This document shows positions 11,360 to 22,459 of a stretch of DNA of 64,000 bases, piece after piece (position 1 is the stretch's first letter; every line of letters begins with the position of its first letter). The notes below the pieces were generated by a model. It worked only from the letters and a program-made list of their open reading frames with translations. It made no database searches and was not told the origin of the DNA. The position numbers were made by a program, and so were the translations under genes. This DNA is from Gautieria morchelliformis (Eukaryota; Basidiomycota; Agaricomycetes; Gomphales; Gomphaceae). The stretch spans positions 310,001 through 374,000 of the forward strand of contig WHVA01000037.1 of NCBI GenBank assembly GCA_015179125.1, in the 5' to 3' direction.

Positions 11360-12321
11360 TTGGGTCATCAGATCATAGAAAGAAGTTGGCAAACAAGTAG
11401 AGTGGAGGGGGAGTCAGCGCATGGTGCAGAGGCGTATGGAGCGGATGCAGGCAAGGACATAGTGCAGAGGCTACCAGCTGTGTTGGAACTGCATGTGAAG
11501 GCCGCGGTGATGCTGGAAAAGAGAGCAGCAGCAGTGGTAGGCCACGGGAAAACAGCGGTTACGGCGCTCTTCGACGTAGCCAACGTCGAATATTATGATG
11601 TGATCCTGGGCATGCCATTCCTGAGGAGATTTGGCATCACCTTAGACTTCTCAAGTCCAGGAACAATCCATGTAGGGAATGAGATCATCCCCACAGGTAA
11701 GGTATCATTCGACAATAAGGAACCACTGAGCGAAGGCAAGGAGCCAGGGGTGAATAGAATCACCTTGGAACTGAAGCCTGACCTGGCTCATTGAAGCCAG
11801 GAGGAGGAGTCGCATAATGACTTGTCCTTGAACTATCCCTACACTCGTAGGGAGAGGTGCTCTCACCTGATGATGAAAGCACTGTGAAAGAAGAGGGTGG
11901 TCCCAGCTGGCGCAGGACCTAACAGACACACACAGCAGCTAATGGCATCCACCACCACCACTGTCACCCTCACGGATGACAACATCCCTCACCTCCCTGA
12001 GAAATGGATGGAGAATATCACTGACCTAGTCAGTGGAATCCCCCTAGAGCTCCTGCCATTTCGGGAGATCAACCATGAGATCAACCATGAGATCAACCTC
12101 ATTGATCCCAATAAGCATATGTGGTATCGCCTACCGAAATGCCCTGAACACTTCTGTGAGGAATTGTCTGTAAAGATAGAGAGATACACCACTTCACAGT
12201 GGTGGATACCAGCAGTCACACAACAGGCAGTGCCCATGCTATGCATACCAAAAAAGAATGGTACACTGCAGACTGTCTTTGATCTGCTGTTGCAGATTAA
12301 GAACACCATGAAGGACATTAT
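11360..12321 (+). pseudogene. Gypsy-B protease/reverse transcriptase fragment
   Basis: The first block (about 11560-11794) has NVEYYDVILGMPFLRRFGI, the region just after the catalytic site of the retropepsin-like protease, and matches 62.98-63.1 kb. The second (11940-12310) has the spacer region DDNIPHLPEKWME then HMWYRLPKCPEHFCEEL and CIPKKNGTLQTVFD, the N-terminal start of the reverse transcriptase. It is cut at 12321, where the L1 LTR begins, so catalytic YxDD is missing. The catalytic Asp-Ser-Gly of the protease is also not found. A triplicated EINH motif marks a small internal duplication. Confidence 0.75.
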
Positions 12322-12591
12322 TGTTGTAAACTGGTATATATTGCTTCATTTCTCTACTATGTCAGCGCTGTCTGTGTTGTGAACTGGTATTTTCCCAGGC
12401 CTATCTGCATTAGGATACTCCTATCTAGTTCCCACTCCACAGTCCCCTGACCAAATACTCAGATATCCATCATTTGTATAAGTAGCTAGCTCCATAGTTA
12501 CAACAAATCTAATGGTTTTAGCCCTTCACTCCCATGAGGAGTCCTGTTGAGTGAGTGAACGGTGTCCTCACTAGTGTTTCATCTCTCACGC
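12322..12591 (+). mobile_element. L1 LTR, right inverted arm
   Basis: It starts TGTTGTAAACTGGTATA directly after the truncated reverse transcriptase, contains a TATAAGTAGCTAGCT motif and ends near TCTCTCACGCG. It is the reverse-complement partner of 10938-11207. In this orientation it is the 3' LTR of the deleted plus-strand Gypsy-B copy. Confidence 0.7.
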
Positions 12592-12640
12592 GTTTTTATT
12601 ATTTATTATTTTATTATTATTATTATTATCCAATTTATTG
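12592..12640 (-). repeat. ATA-type 3' tail of a LINE
   Basis: A run of TTTTTATTATTTATTATTT and further TTA triplets on the plus strand, i.e. a poly(ATA) tail on the minus strand. It abuts the L1 LTR and points the same way as the RNase H fragment at 13.1-13.9 kb, so it is probably the 3' end of that LINE. Confidence 0.5.
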
Positions 12641-12799
12641 TCTTTTGGGGCGTAGCCCTATGTAAGATAGTTCATACAAAGCGCCGGCCAACATGATTTT
12701 TCTACACGTCCTTTGATTATCAGTCTCTGCTTATGCTCCGTGGGCAAGGTCCTGGGCATGCATGTCGTGTGTCTCTTCATCCCCTCCTTTCTCCTAATG

Positions 12800-13135
12800 C
12801 CTTGTAGTTGCCCCGCAGGCATGCAGCGCTACTCATTCAGCTCAGAACCGGGCACAAAACACCTAGCAAAAATAGGCAAGGAAGAGTCCCCCAGATGCCC
12901 GAAGTGTCGTGCGCCGGAAGACACTGTCCACCACAATCTTTTCAGATGCCCTGGGTACTGAGAGCAGAGGAAGAGGCTAAGGAGGGAGATGCGTAGAGGG
13001 GAAGATTCAGCAAGAAAAAAAAAATACCTGTTGACGAGGCCGGAGGTGATGGCGCCTTTATCCCGGTACATCCAAGACACTGGAAGGTTCACAAAGACGC
13101 ACGGGGACCTAATCTTGCCGGGGGAGAAATGCGAA
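12800..13135 (+). pseudogene. LINE ORF2 C-terminus, inverted segment
   Basis: It encodes ALLIQLRTGH and, after a frameshift, CPKC-APEDTVHHNLFRCPGY, the Cys/His motif that closes ORF2 of Tad1-like LINEs (compare 46.9-47.05 kb). It lies on the plus strand although the adjoining RNase H piece lies on the minus strand. Confidence 0.7.
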
Positions 13136-13136
13136 C

Positions 13137-13862
13137 GCTATCGAAGGCATGGATGGGTCAATTTTATGCGCTATTTTAGCTCTTGGGGACTGAGCGAATG
13201 CTTCCTTGGCCTCCCGCTTGAGCTCTCTCTGGTACCACTGTATCTCTGCCGCTTTGCTTCTTGGGAGGTCTCCTTTGCATTCAAGCGGTATGAAGCGCAC
13301 TTCACTCGAGTCTCCTGCCGCCGCCTTTTTTGCTTCCCCATCTGCACGCTCGTTCCCCGCCACTCCTTTGTGGCCCGGGATCCACCTCATGACCACTTCT
13401 GGCCTCCTCTGTAGTCCCATGGCCCCCTCTACTTACCTATGGAGCGCGTCTACCAGGTATTGTCCTGACATTTGTTTCTCCTGAGTCGCCGCCTGGCTGT
13501 CGCTTGGGATCACGTATCGACGCGCTCTCTCTATGTTGAGGAGCTTCGCTCCCATGGCCGCCCCTACCAGCTCGGCTTCGAAGACTGTGTGCTCCGTCTC
13601 CATGCCCAGGTGTAACTACTTGCTCGACACTCCCTCTGTAGAGGACTGCAGCCGCGCCGACCCCTCCGTCGATGCACGAGCCATCTGTGAAGACCTTTAC
13701 CTCCGCTGGGTCTGTCTCCACCTCCTCTATAGCTTGGTCTATGTTCAGCGGGATCCTAGCTTTGAAGACCGGCTCCCACTTGGGCCCTCGTACGGTTGAG
13801 TAGATCTTCTCCATCTGGGTCGGTTGTAGGTCGAAGACACGCATAATCTCATGCAAAGGCGT
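13137..13862 (-). pseudogene. LINE RNase H domain fragment
   Basis: Frameshifted minus-strand segments contain VKVFTDGSCIDGGVGAAAVLY (first catalytic Asp region) and RWIPGHKGVAGNERADGEAK (last catalytic region), typical of the RNase H domain that follows reverse transcriptase in Tad1-like LINEs. The 5' end joins M16 copy 2 at about 13862, consistent with a 5'-truncated insertion. It is clearly diverged from the near-complete LINE at 41.4-47.7 kb. Confidence 0.75.
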
Positions 13863-15690
13863 CCTGTGCCACGTAGCTCCACATGTTTCAAACTTTCTCG
13901 ACCTTTCAACGTCACCCGGGCTTTACATGGTGTAAGCATCGCCAACGTTGCGGAGACGAGAGCGACATCCCAAGCCTCAGTGACATACGGTGCCATTATT
14001 AGGTCGGCTGGAGGAATGCGCTTCGCCAGGTTGCTGCTCAAAAGCTTTGCCTCGGCCGCAGGCTTTAACGTTTCGCGGAACCGAAAGTCCAATTCTGACA
14101 ACGGACAGAGCTCTTGCTGCACAGCACGAGTAAAATCAGGATCCTTGATGATGGTGTCCCGCACCAAGGAGATATACTTGTGTAAAGCCGCCACGACTGC
14201 TTCCCAGGCGTCTAGGCGTTGAAATGTGTTAGTACGAGAGATGCTAAAGGAAGCGTATTACCTACGCCACCCCGATTCAGTGACCGTGAATGCCACATGG
14301 TATGTCTCAAATCCACACTCGCGATCCCCTTCGCACCGAGATGCCGAGAGCCCATCAATCCATCCACGATCATGAAGGATGCGGTAAAGTGATCCCTCTC
14401 CCTGGTGATGCAAGAAACGGGTCAAATAGTTAAGAGGTTTGACACGGTAGAGAAGCGTTTGAGATGGCATAATCCATCGCACTTCAATTTCTCGCAGCTC
14501 TTTCACTGTTTTCACCAAAACCACCGTCTACAGAATGCGACAGGTTTAAAAGAAGCAAGCGCAGTTGAAAAGGTTCTCTTGCCCCTTCCTCATCAGCACT
14601 CCATGGTGAGTCGAATGTGGTAGCTGATGCCTGTGGACGAACCGTGCCCGCGGTCACTGGAGAAAAGTATTTGGTGGCCATGGATGTGAGCTCGTCGATT
14701 GGATCTGACAACGTAAGTATCGCAATTATTAACATTTCTGTTGGACGTATGGGAACCAATGACAACCAGGTGCATGCGATTGCCACAGTAGTACTTGGAG
14801 TACCATTCTTGTAGCTTCGAGCGCAGCGGATCAATCCACTCTGCACTATCGTCGATTTTTCCATGGGAGGGAGGAACCTTGCCTGCGGCGGTCAGCGTTT
14901 CCCAGTTTCCAATATCAAACGCGCTCCAGGGATCACCGCACTTGCTAAGATATTTATCCAGATCAGCAATTCGCCTTTCATCGTCCTGGAGGTAGTTTTG
15001 AAATTCTCATTGGACGCAGAGTACCTGTTCGAACATCACGTTCTTAAGGAAAACAGGACGTGAAAGGAAAGAAGCGAATCGCTGAATTTTGTCTTCCAGT
15101 GCATCGTGATGAATACTCGACTCGTAGTTCGTCTCTCGGAAGACCGTAGCAGCCCTGTCGCTACCTATGCGACCCGTTGGATACTAAGCACAGGTATTAA
15201 TGGAAGGCTGTGCGAGGAGACAGAGCAAAGGACTTTATCGCTATTGATGTATTCCTCTCCCTACAATATTCAGCGTCATTATCTCTCTGAAATCGTAGAA
15301 CAGGCTGTAATATACCTCATGGACCATATGCTCACAAAAATGGGCAAGTCCGGGCCAATCTACCTTGATACACATTATGTCATTACTATGAGAATGCAGA
15401 AAAGCGGGACACACCGGCTCGTGAAGGGACCCCACGGATACGCATAAGCCTACCGCGGCTGTAGGGGAGTTTACATCATGGATGAGCAAAACCTGCATTT
15501 CATTCTAAAGGCGAATGAGCCGGAGTTGCCTATGGTCCGCGTCGCCTTGTCGAATGACACCAGTATAAACAGAATATGGTTGACAATTAGATCCCGAGGA
15601 GATCTGCCAGGTCATCGCGAATGTTTACAATGAGAATTACTAGCGTGAGGCATTGTCACAGGATTTCGCGTACAAACAGGTCACGTGCAT
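13863..15690 (-). pseudogene. M16 peptidase copy 2 (N-terminal half)
   Basis: It aligns with 3903-5745 of copy 1, including introns and the CACGTGA-containing upstream flank. GLAHFCEHM is preserved, but an in-frame TGA replaces the Ser in the CVQSEF block near 15010, and there are small frameshifts. It is truncated on its 3' side by the LINE fragment. Retained introns show DNA-level duplication. Confidence 0.85.
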
Positions 15691-15742
15691 TCATTACTGC
15701 AATTACATAAGGAACGCGTGACAAGTCCAAACCATAGCCGGT

Positions 15743-15875
15743 ATACTGTAGCCGCACGACCAATGGCTCAATCACGCGTCACGGCGCCCTTTGAGCCGAG
15801 CCATTTTGGGCGCTTGTAACGCGTCACGGTGGCTTCTGAGCCTTCATCCAGTCAGTTGCGTCATGGTAAGATATA
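15743..15875 (+). repeat. Repeat R1 with an intact GAGCCGAG site
   Basis: Begins ATACTGTAGCCGCACGACC and contains GGCTCA, CGCGTCACGG and TGAGCC motifs in alternating orientation. The same sequence occurs split at 23359-23421 and 26600-26690, where the hAT composite is inserted after GAGCCGAG. A diverged inverted copy is at 20480-20606. Confidence 0.75.
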
Positions 15876-15997
15876 TAGGGTGTACTTAATAGCTGCTTTA
15901 CAGTGGCTTTTATGTGATGCTCCATCCAGAAAAAAGTGCTGTAGAGCTGATTAGGTTGTTTTTGCACATCCCCTTGCCTCCCGGCCCATCTTTGGCC

Positions 15998-18900
15998 TAG
16001 TGATGCACGGGGCTCGGGCTCAAGCCCGAAGCCGAGCTGAGCCGAGCCCGATTTGGGCCAGCTAAGCCCGGGCCCAGCCTGCATTGAGCCCACCAAGTGG
16101 GCCGGGCTTCTAACTTGCAGAAGCCCAAGCCTGGGCTTGAGCCCGGGCTTTGCTGCACTTATATAGTACAACTTTGCCTTGATTTGGACGGCAACTGTAC
16201 ATACATGGAACAAGGTTATTTCTCTCGTTCTGCCTCCTGCCCAAAGCCATATGTTGGGGATCACCAACAACAGTCAACCGAAGCGCAAAATTATTGCAAC
16301 GGAGAAAGTCGTCGACCCCAGCAATGCCTCCACTCATGCACTTGCTTCACATCAGCAGCAGCTACAGCTGCTGCAGCAAAACGTCTCGCTGCGGCAAAGC
16401 TGCCCTCCGCTCGATCGCCGGAGTGCATTGGTGGATGGGGTGTGGAGGAGGGATCTGTAAATATCACTCATACTGGTGAAACCACTGACCACACAGAGAA
16501 TGCACTCGGTGGAGACATGTCCAAGAAGTTTGCCGCAGGCAACAGTTCTTCCCACGTGAATAAACGGAAGACTCTCAACACTGTTGAACTCACCGATTCA
16601 GAATTTGCAGTGGACGTGGGAGAAAATTCCAGTGATTCCACTGGCAGCACTAAAACCCACCATAAGAAGAAGAAAAAGCATGGTAAGTGGGATTTCCTCG
16701 GTTCAGATCATTTAGTAGACTATACCTTGGATTGTTCCCAGCTATGCACCGACACAAGTCGGCAACCGATCCCATCCATGTGGACGCTGATGATGTGCTT
16801 GCTGACATTGAGATTGTTGATATCTCTGCACCATCAACAAAGATCATTCGAAAGGATGCAAATGGCGACCTTGATGAATTTTTTGAAGAACCAGCGGTTG
16901 TGACTGGCAATGACAGAAAAACTCGGAAATGTCCTGCATGTAAAACCTGCGGGTATGTGGGTCCAATTGATGTCATGGTTGAGACAACAATATGTCCAGA
17001 TTGAGACTCATCAGTGATACAATGACCCTGCGTCGACATATTGAGTCGCTAGACAACCATAAGGTCAGGTTCGGTCTCAGTCGGTGGACAACTCCCGGTA
17101 ATTGAATAGATCATACAGGCTAAATATAACAAGTGGGCATGTACTCACAACTTCAATTCAAAGCTCCCCAAGGTATTGAAGGCTAAGTGAGCGCAGGCTG
17201 AAGATGCTGTTGCGAGATTTGAGCAAGGAACGCTTGATGAACATTTGAAGGAAATTCCTAAACAAGAGCAGGTAGTTCCGTTTAGCAATATGATCCTCCG
17301 TGATGCAGCAATGGAATGGCTGATTGTCAGGGACCAGGTGAGTCCCATTGTGAAAGATCGGCTGCGGTTCATTTCTCACCTGGATGCACTGAACATACAG
17401 CTGATTCAGGCCCTGGGCCATCCATCATTCAAGAAAATGATTGATATTGCGGCACGTGCAACGAAAGGCGTCATCCTTCCTCACCGCAATGGCACGCATG
17501 ACGAAATCATGAATAAATTCAGGACGCAGCTGATGAATCTCAAAGAGACACTTAACGTGAGTTTTCTGCTGCCTCCATCACTTTCTATCTCATTCATCTA
17601 CCATGGCAGGGTGGGACAGTGAAGGGACTGATCAGCCTCACCTGTGATGCATGACAAGCTTCAAATGCCGATGCATACTTTGCGGTCACCGGTCATTGGA
17701 TACAGGAGCCGACACCTGGTTCCTAGGAGGTCCAGAGTGCGCTGTTTGGTTTTACCAAACTGAATAACGCACACAATGGGAAACGATTAGGTGGCGCACT
17801 CTTTAGGATTGTTGACAGGCTAAGTATTGTACACAAGGTGACTTCAAATTTCAAATAAGAGCAACCCATGATTCTGACTTATTCTGGCAGATTGGCTTCA
17901 TGACTTGTGATAATGCATCTAATAATGAAACCATGATGTCATTTTTCGCACAGTACATAAGCCAGAGGACCGGGAAAGACTTCCTGGGAGTGAAGCGACG
18001 TGTACGGTGTGTACATGCCGCTTTTTTTTGCTCTTGGAATAACCCTTGATGCCATGGCCTAGATGCCTTGCACACGTTATTAACCTAGCGACGCAAGCAT
18101 TTATTAAAACCCATTCGAAAGCGCCACACTACAACCCGGCCAACCCTGACGAACATATCCCAGATATCAATGATGTTGTATGGGACGAAGTTGGCCTCAT
18201 TTGTGCCATAGTCGTCAAGGTATGCTTACTCTACTTATGGCTTCTTTGGACTTCACAATGTCATTAGGAGCGCTCATCTGCCAAACGCAAAGACCTTTTC
18301 ATGAAAATCCAGGCACGCAAAGAGGTAACGCCTGTACAGCTGATACTCGATATGCCTGTAAGGTGGTCTTCAATGTACATGAGGTGTGATTGCGCAGAGA
18401 AGCGAAGACAGGTGAGTAGTAACTCACTTCAGTACCTAACCTTCAGCTTATCAGGGGGCAGTTTGTCAATCATTTTGTGACTGAAATGAGTTGGGATGAG
18501 TCTGACCTTACAAAATCTGCAAAGCTTCATGCACTGAAGCTTAGCGATGGTGAATGGGATCAGCTCAAAGCATTTATTGATCTTCTGGGAGTAAGTTGTA
18601 ACATTTTCAATTTGTTACATATGGCACTAACTGTACTCTAGCATGCCGACAAAGCTCAGCAGGCATTTTCATCTGATGCCGGCCCTAGCTTACACCTTGC
18701 CCTGCCTGCCCTCGAGGCTTTGCACAAAGCATGGACCACTCGTCTTAGCAAGGACAAGTATTTACCATTTACAGGGGCTATTCAAGCTGCCATTCAAAAG
18801 ATAACCGAGTATTATGACAAGACTGCAGATTCAGATGTGTTTATTCTTACGATGGGTCAGTTTAGTTTAGCACGTTCACATTTATATCTGATACCTGAAT

Positions 18901-19867
18901 TGTTATTGCAGTACTTGATTCCAGTCAGAAGATGCACCATTTCAAGAGACATTGGCCTGAGAACCTGCAGAATGATGTCAAGGATAATGTCAAGAAATTG
19001 GTATGTTATCACGAAGCCCCCATTTGGTATGTTACTGAGTCTATTTGATAGTTCCGGGAGCGTTTTATCAAAGTCAATGCAGAGCCAACCTCACATTCAT
19101 CGGTCAAGCACCCTCGACCCTCAGAGAAAAAAATAACTATGCTCCTGAGAGAGCTGAGTGACGATGGCGAATCGGAGGACGATACTCTTCAATCGACTGC
19201 CGCAATAGATCCAAAAAACCCTTGGCTTAAAGAATATAATTTTTATTTATATGCGTGGGATGAACTTGCGCCTGGACAGTCAATTGTCCAGTGGTGAGGG
19301 GTAAAAATTGTCACTGTTCTAATTTATATCAACCTAATTATTATTTTGCATCTTTCAACTCAATTCTCAGTGGCTCCCAGTATGGGCACTATTAGCTGCC
19401 AATTATCTTCCAATTATGGCGTCTTCTGTGTCAAGCGAACGTGCCTTTTCATCTGCAGGAATTACAATCAGCAAGCGCCGAAGTCGCCTTAAGGGCGACA
19501 TCATTGAAGCTCTTCAGTGCCTCAAGTGTATGTTGCGACACGAACTAATTTTCCATGAACCTGAGCCATGCACCAGAACCGAGATGGCCTTAGAGGATGA
19601 AGCGGGAGACTCTTATGGAAGCAATGATGGGGACAATACAAGCACACTTGCCAACATTGAGAACAGTGATGATGAATCAGAAAACATTTAATATTGATGC
19701 TACGGCTTAATCATAATATTTTATTTTTTTTCGTATTTGTTTTTTTTTCATACCTGAAGCCTGGGCTGAGCCTGACCCAGCCTGAGCCCGACTAATGGGC
19801 TGGGCTCGAGGCTTCACTGAGCCTGAGCCTGCTAAAGCCAAGCCCAAGCCCAGGCTTTCCGGGCCCA
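15998..19867 (+). mobile_element. hAT-superfamily DNA transposon, decayed
   Basis: A transposase gene enclosed by GC-rich subterminal arrays of GGGCTCGGGCTC-like motifs (about 16010-16160 and 19750-19867). The left end TAGTGATGCACGGGGC resembles the TAGTG start of the element at 23422. Flanking octamers CTTTGGCC (15990-15997) and GTGTGGCC (19868-19875) agree at 6 of 8 positions, compatible with an old 8-bp hAT target duplication. The exact right end is uncertain. Confidence 0.7.
16252..19691 (+). pseudogene. hAT transposase, multi-exon, with stops
   Basis: ATG at 16252 opens MLGITNNSQPKRK. After a frame change a basic KKKKK stretch and a 55-60 nt intron lead to a BED-type zinc finger (CKTC...TMTLRRHIES, about 16940-17060). 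Next come TLDEHLKEIPKQEQVVPFSN, HPSFKKMIDIAARATKG, SLTCDA*QASNADAYFAVTGHW (catalytic-core region), TCDNASNNETM, RCLAHVINLATQA and, at the end, SSVSSERAFSSAGITISKRR, the hAT dimerisation region. Two conserved Trp codons after the SLTCDA and EPTPGS motifs are now TGA and TAG. The protein would bind element ends and catalyse cut-and-paste transposition; this copy cannot. Confidence 0.85.
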
Positions 19868-20479
19868 GTGTGGCCTGTGTTATTGGAGGAGGAAAGGAGA
19901 GTTTCAATCAGGACAATCTCATTTCTCATTTCTCATTTTTCTTATCACTCACCTTATTTTCCCATCATTCCAAGTCGAGTCGAGGTGCATACATGCGTAC
20001 ATGAGTCAAACATTGAGTCGAGGTGCAGACATGCGTGCCACTGAGTTAAGAGTCTATTTTCATGCCTACTATCGAGTCAAGTCATCATTCCACAGGTCTG
20101 ACATCATTTATTTCATCATCTCCATCATTTATGAAGAGATTAGCCACATAGGAGCTATTGCATCACTATTAACATCATTATGCTCCTATCCCCTAAGTAG
20201 CATCACATTTCACATGATTATTACTCCTCACACATGATTATTTCCTCCTACCCTATACTGCTTAAATACTTGGACTTTACACTAGAATAAAACAGCGACT
20301 TTACAATCTTTTTCCTCAGCAAGCTTCGATTTTATAGCTGCACTGGATTATTTTTGTTTCCTCCTCATTCTCAACCTCAGAACTTCTAATCATAAATCTC
20401 AATTCTTATTCCACTATTATCATTCTAAAGCTACCAGCACTCGACCTCGCCGCTGCAATATTAGCCCGTGCATCACTAC

Positions 20480-20606
20480 TTTGGCCTCGGTCTATCTGAG
20501 CCATTTTGGGTGTGTCACGCATCACATGGACTCTTGAGCCATTGTCCTGGTGGAAGTTCTGCATCACGCAAAATATTGCTGAGCCATTGGTCATGCGGCT
20601 ACAGTA
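20480..20606 (-). repeat. Diverged inverted copy of R1
   Basis: Read on the minus strand it begins TACTGTAGCCGCATGACC followed by AATGGCTCA, matching the first 27 bases of R1 at 15743 with one or two changes, then CAAAATGGCTCAGA. Together with 15743-15875 it forms an inverted pair around the hAT element. Confidence 0.6.
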
Positions 20607-20639
20607 CCTCGCAACTGGGTAAGCTTATCAATACAGTAG

Positions 20640-21980
20640 ATATTGTGTCCGAGCCTGGGATAGTCTTATCCTAGTCATTAAAGTCGCAGTACGTCCTTTT
20701 TGGTTCTTGTCTGTGTACCATTGTTGCCCTTGCCTTGTGCTTCAGACACCAACGGAATGTTCACTGATATTTACTGTAACAGCCCGTGTTGGAACGCGTA
20801 CGAAGTATGAACTGTTGAGACAATATGTCAGACCAAGGAGTAAAGTTAAATTCAATATCCGGTGGATGTACCAAGCCTTGGTTTCACTCAAACCTGCTCG
20901 CTGGATGCTGTACCTGCCGTGTCTCCTGCTGATAATGCTTCGTTCCACGGCACGCTGAAGTCACAGGGTGACGATCCTAGCACTTGCTCGATCTTGGGAG
21001 TAGTAAGTGCCAAGTGGTGACTGAAACGCTATCTGAGTCTTTGACTTTTCCCCACAATGCGGTCGACGTCGCATGGGACTGCACGCCTCTGCATTTCCGC
21101 AATTAGTATTGTCTGAGTCTCCGGAGATTCCTGTATCTGTTTATCATGGTTATCATGAACCGAGCACGGGCCGACCCTACCTGAGAAAATGGACGTCCGG
21201 AACGCATGTGACTCCTGGGGCCATCTCCTTTTCGGAAACCCAAGAACTATTTGCATCAGCGGTCGAACCTGTCTCTGTTTTCCCTCGGTTCGTAGATATC
21301 TGGTATACTAACGACGTTCAAATAACTGAGCGGTAAGGGTCTGCAATCGCTTCTATGCTGTTCTGCCTTAGGCTGACTTACTTTATTTTCTAGTCTTTGA
21401 ATCTGCCATGTACCACACGAAGCGTTTAGCCCTCTCTGACACCAAGGCGAGGTGTCTTTGCAGCATGGATCAGCATAAGTCGAATATAGAACATTGTAGG
21501 TTAGAAGAAGGAACCCAAAGCGATAATCGCCAGGAGAAACCCCATCGCCTTTGCTGTTGCGTTTGTCGTGCGCTGCTGCGTAGGCCTCAACATTGGGCAC
21601 TCTAGCGTCCTGTTAGCGTTGCCTGTGTTCTGCGACCACCAACTGAACACTACGTATTTCACAGAGTTCATTCCCCGTTGAACGTTGAATTGCGTGTGAC
21701 GGCGTTTCTCGCTATCGTATGAAGGATGTGACCTCTATCAAGTCTGATTTAACCACCTCTGTGCGGAAATACCCGGCCCGTTCGTTGGGCAGCAGGCCAA
21801 GGGCTCGCTCGGTATGTAACGTTTGCATGGTTGGGCGTCAACAAAGGTTACATAATCTGACCGTTCCAAGAAACACCATATCGTAATATACAATTGTGAG
21901 GGATGAGTCTAGACGGGATCCCAGTCCACCACGGACTCAACACCTCTATAGAGCGCAAACTGCAGTCACCGTGCAACCAG
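20640..21980. other. Unassigned sequence
   Basis: Open frames exist on both strands (for example 21256-21600 on the minus strand, which has a hydrophobic FLLLTYNVLY segment and Cys pairs, and 21073-21336 on the plus strand). None shows a motif I recognise or a convincing exon structure. It could contain a decayed membrane-protein gene on the minus strand. Confidence 0.3.
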
Positions 21981-22287
21981 TCACTTGGACTTCTTCTTGG
22001 GTGCGGGGGAGGGGCTCGAAGGGGGGTTCGAGTCGGGAGAATCCTAATTCAGGATGTTAGCATGTGATTAGACAGAAACTGATCAAACAAACAGGTGTAA
22101 TAGTAGTCCCGGTATCTTGACCGACAGGAACTTTGACTTTCCTCGGTGTGTTCGGTTGTGGTGCAGGGTTAGGGATTGGTTGCTAATGAGGAGGTACTTC
22201 AGATGTCTGTGAGAGGAGAAAGAGAGAGATACTCACCGCAGGAGTGACGGGATCCTCTGGTACAGGTAGTGTATTCTCTGCAGGCAT
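21981..22287 (-). CDS. Small Pro-rich ORF with Lys tail, spliced
   Basis: Minus-strand ATG at 22287 (MPAENTLPVPEDPVTPA) is preceded about 45 bp upstream by TATAAATTCC. An intron GTGAGT...CTCACAG follows, then SEVPPH, a stop (TAG) and QPIPNPAPQPNTPRKVKV. A second intron ending TGAATTAG precedes a last exon reading DSPDSNPPSSPSPAPKKKSK and TGA at 21981. Promoter, splice sites and the charged C-terminus argue for a genuine small gene, now broken by one stop, or spliced differently from my model. I do not recognise it. Confidence 0.4.
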
Positions 22288-22331
22288 GTTTGCGGGAGGA
22301 ATGAATGAATGCAATAGCTGCGGCTGCCCTC

Positions 22332-22341
22332 GGGAATTTAT
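22332..22341 (-). promoter_or_regulatory. TATA box of the small Pro-rich ORF
   Basis: TATAAATTCC on the minus strand, about 45 bp upstream of the ATG at 22287 and followed by a C/T-rich stretch with CATTCATTCATTCC. Confidence 0.5.
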
Positions 22342-22417
22342 AGGGTTGCTTATCTATCACTGTAATTTAGTATGACGCAGGCGATGTTCTAATTATAACA
22401 TTTCAAATCAAGCTTAT

Positions 22418-22456
22418 CTATGATCGGTGATCGATGAGCGATGATCGATCGATTAT
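22418..22456. repeat. Short GATCGAT-rich run
   Basis: Overlapping GATCGATGA and GATCGATCGATTA copies, partly palindromic. Nothing else supports a function. Confidence 0.5.
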
Positions 22457-22459
22457 GAG

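Noticed and set aside
12592..13862. Twin-priming inversion of the LINE
   Set aside because: Twin priming inverts the 5' segment and leaves it upstream of the sense 3' segment; here the 3' coding end is the flipped part and lies in the wrong place.
22015..22045. GGTTCGAGTC resembling a tRNA T-arm
   Set aside because: No acceptor, D-arm or anticodon stem can be formed around it; it lies in the last exon of the small Pro-rich ORF.
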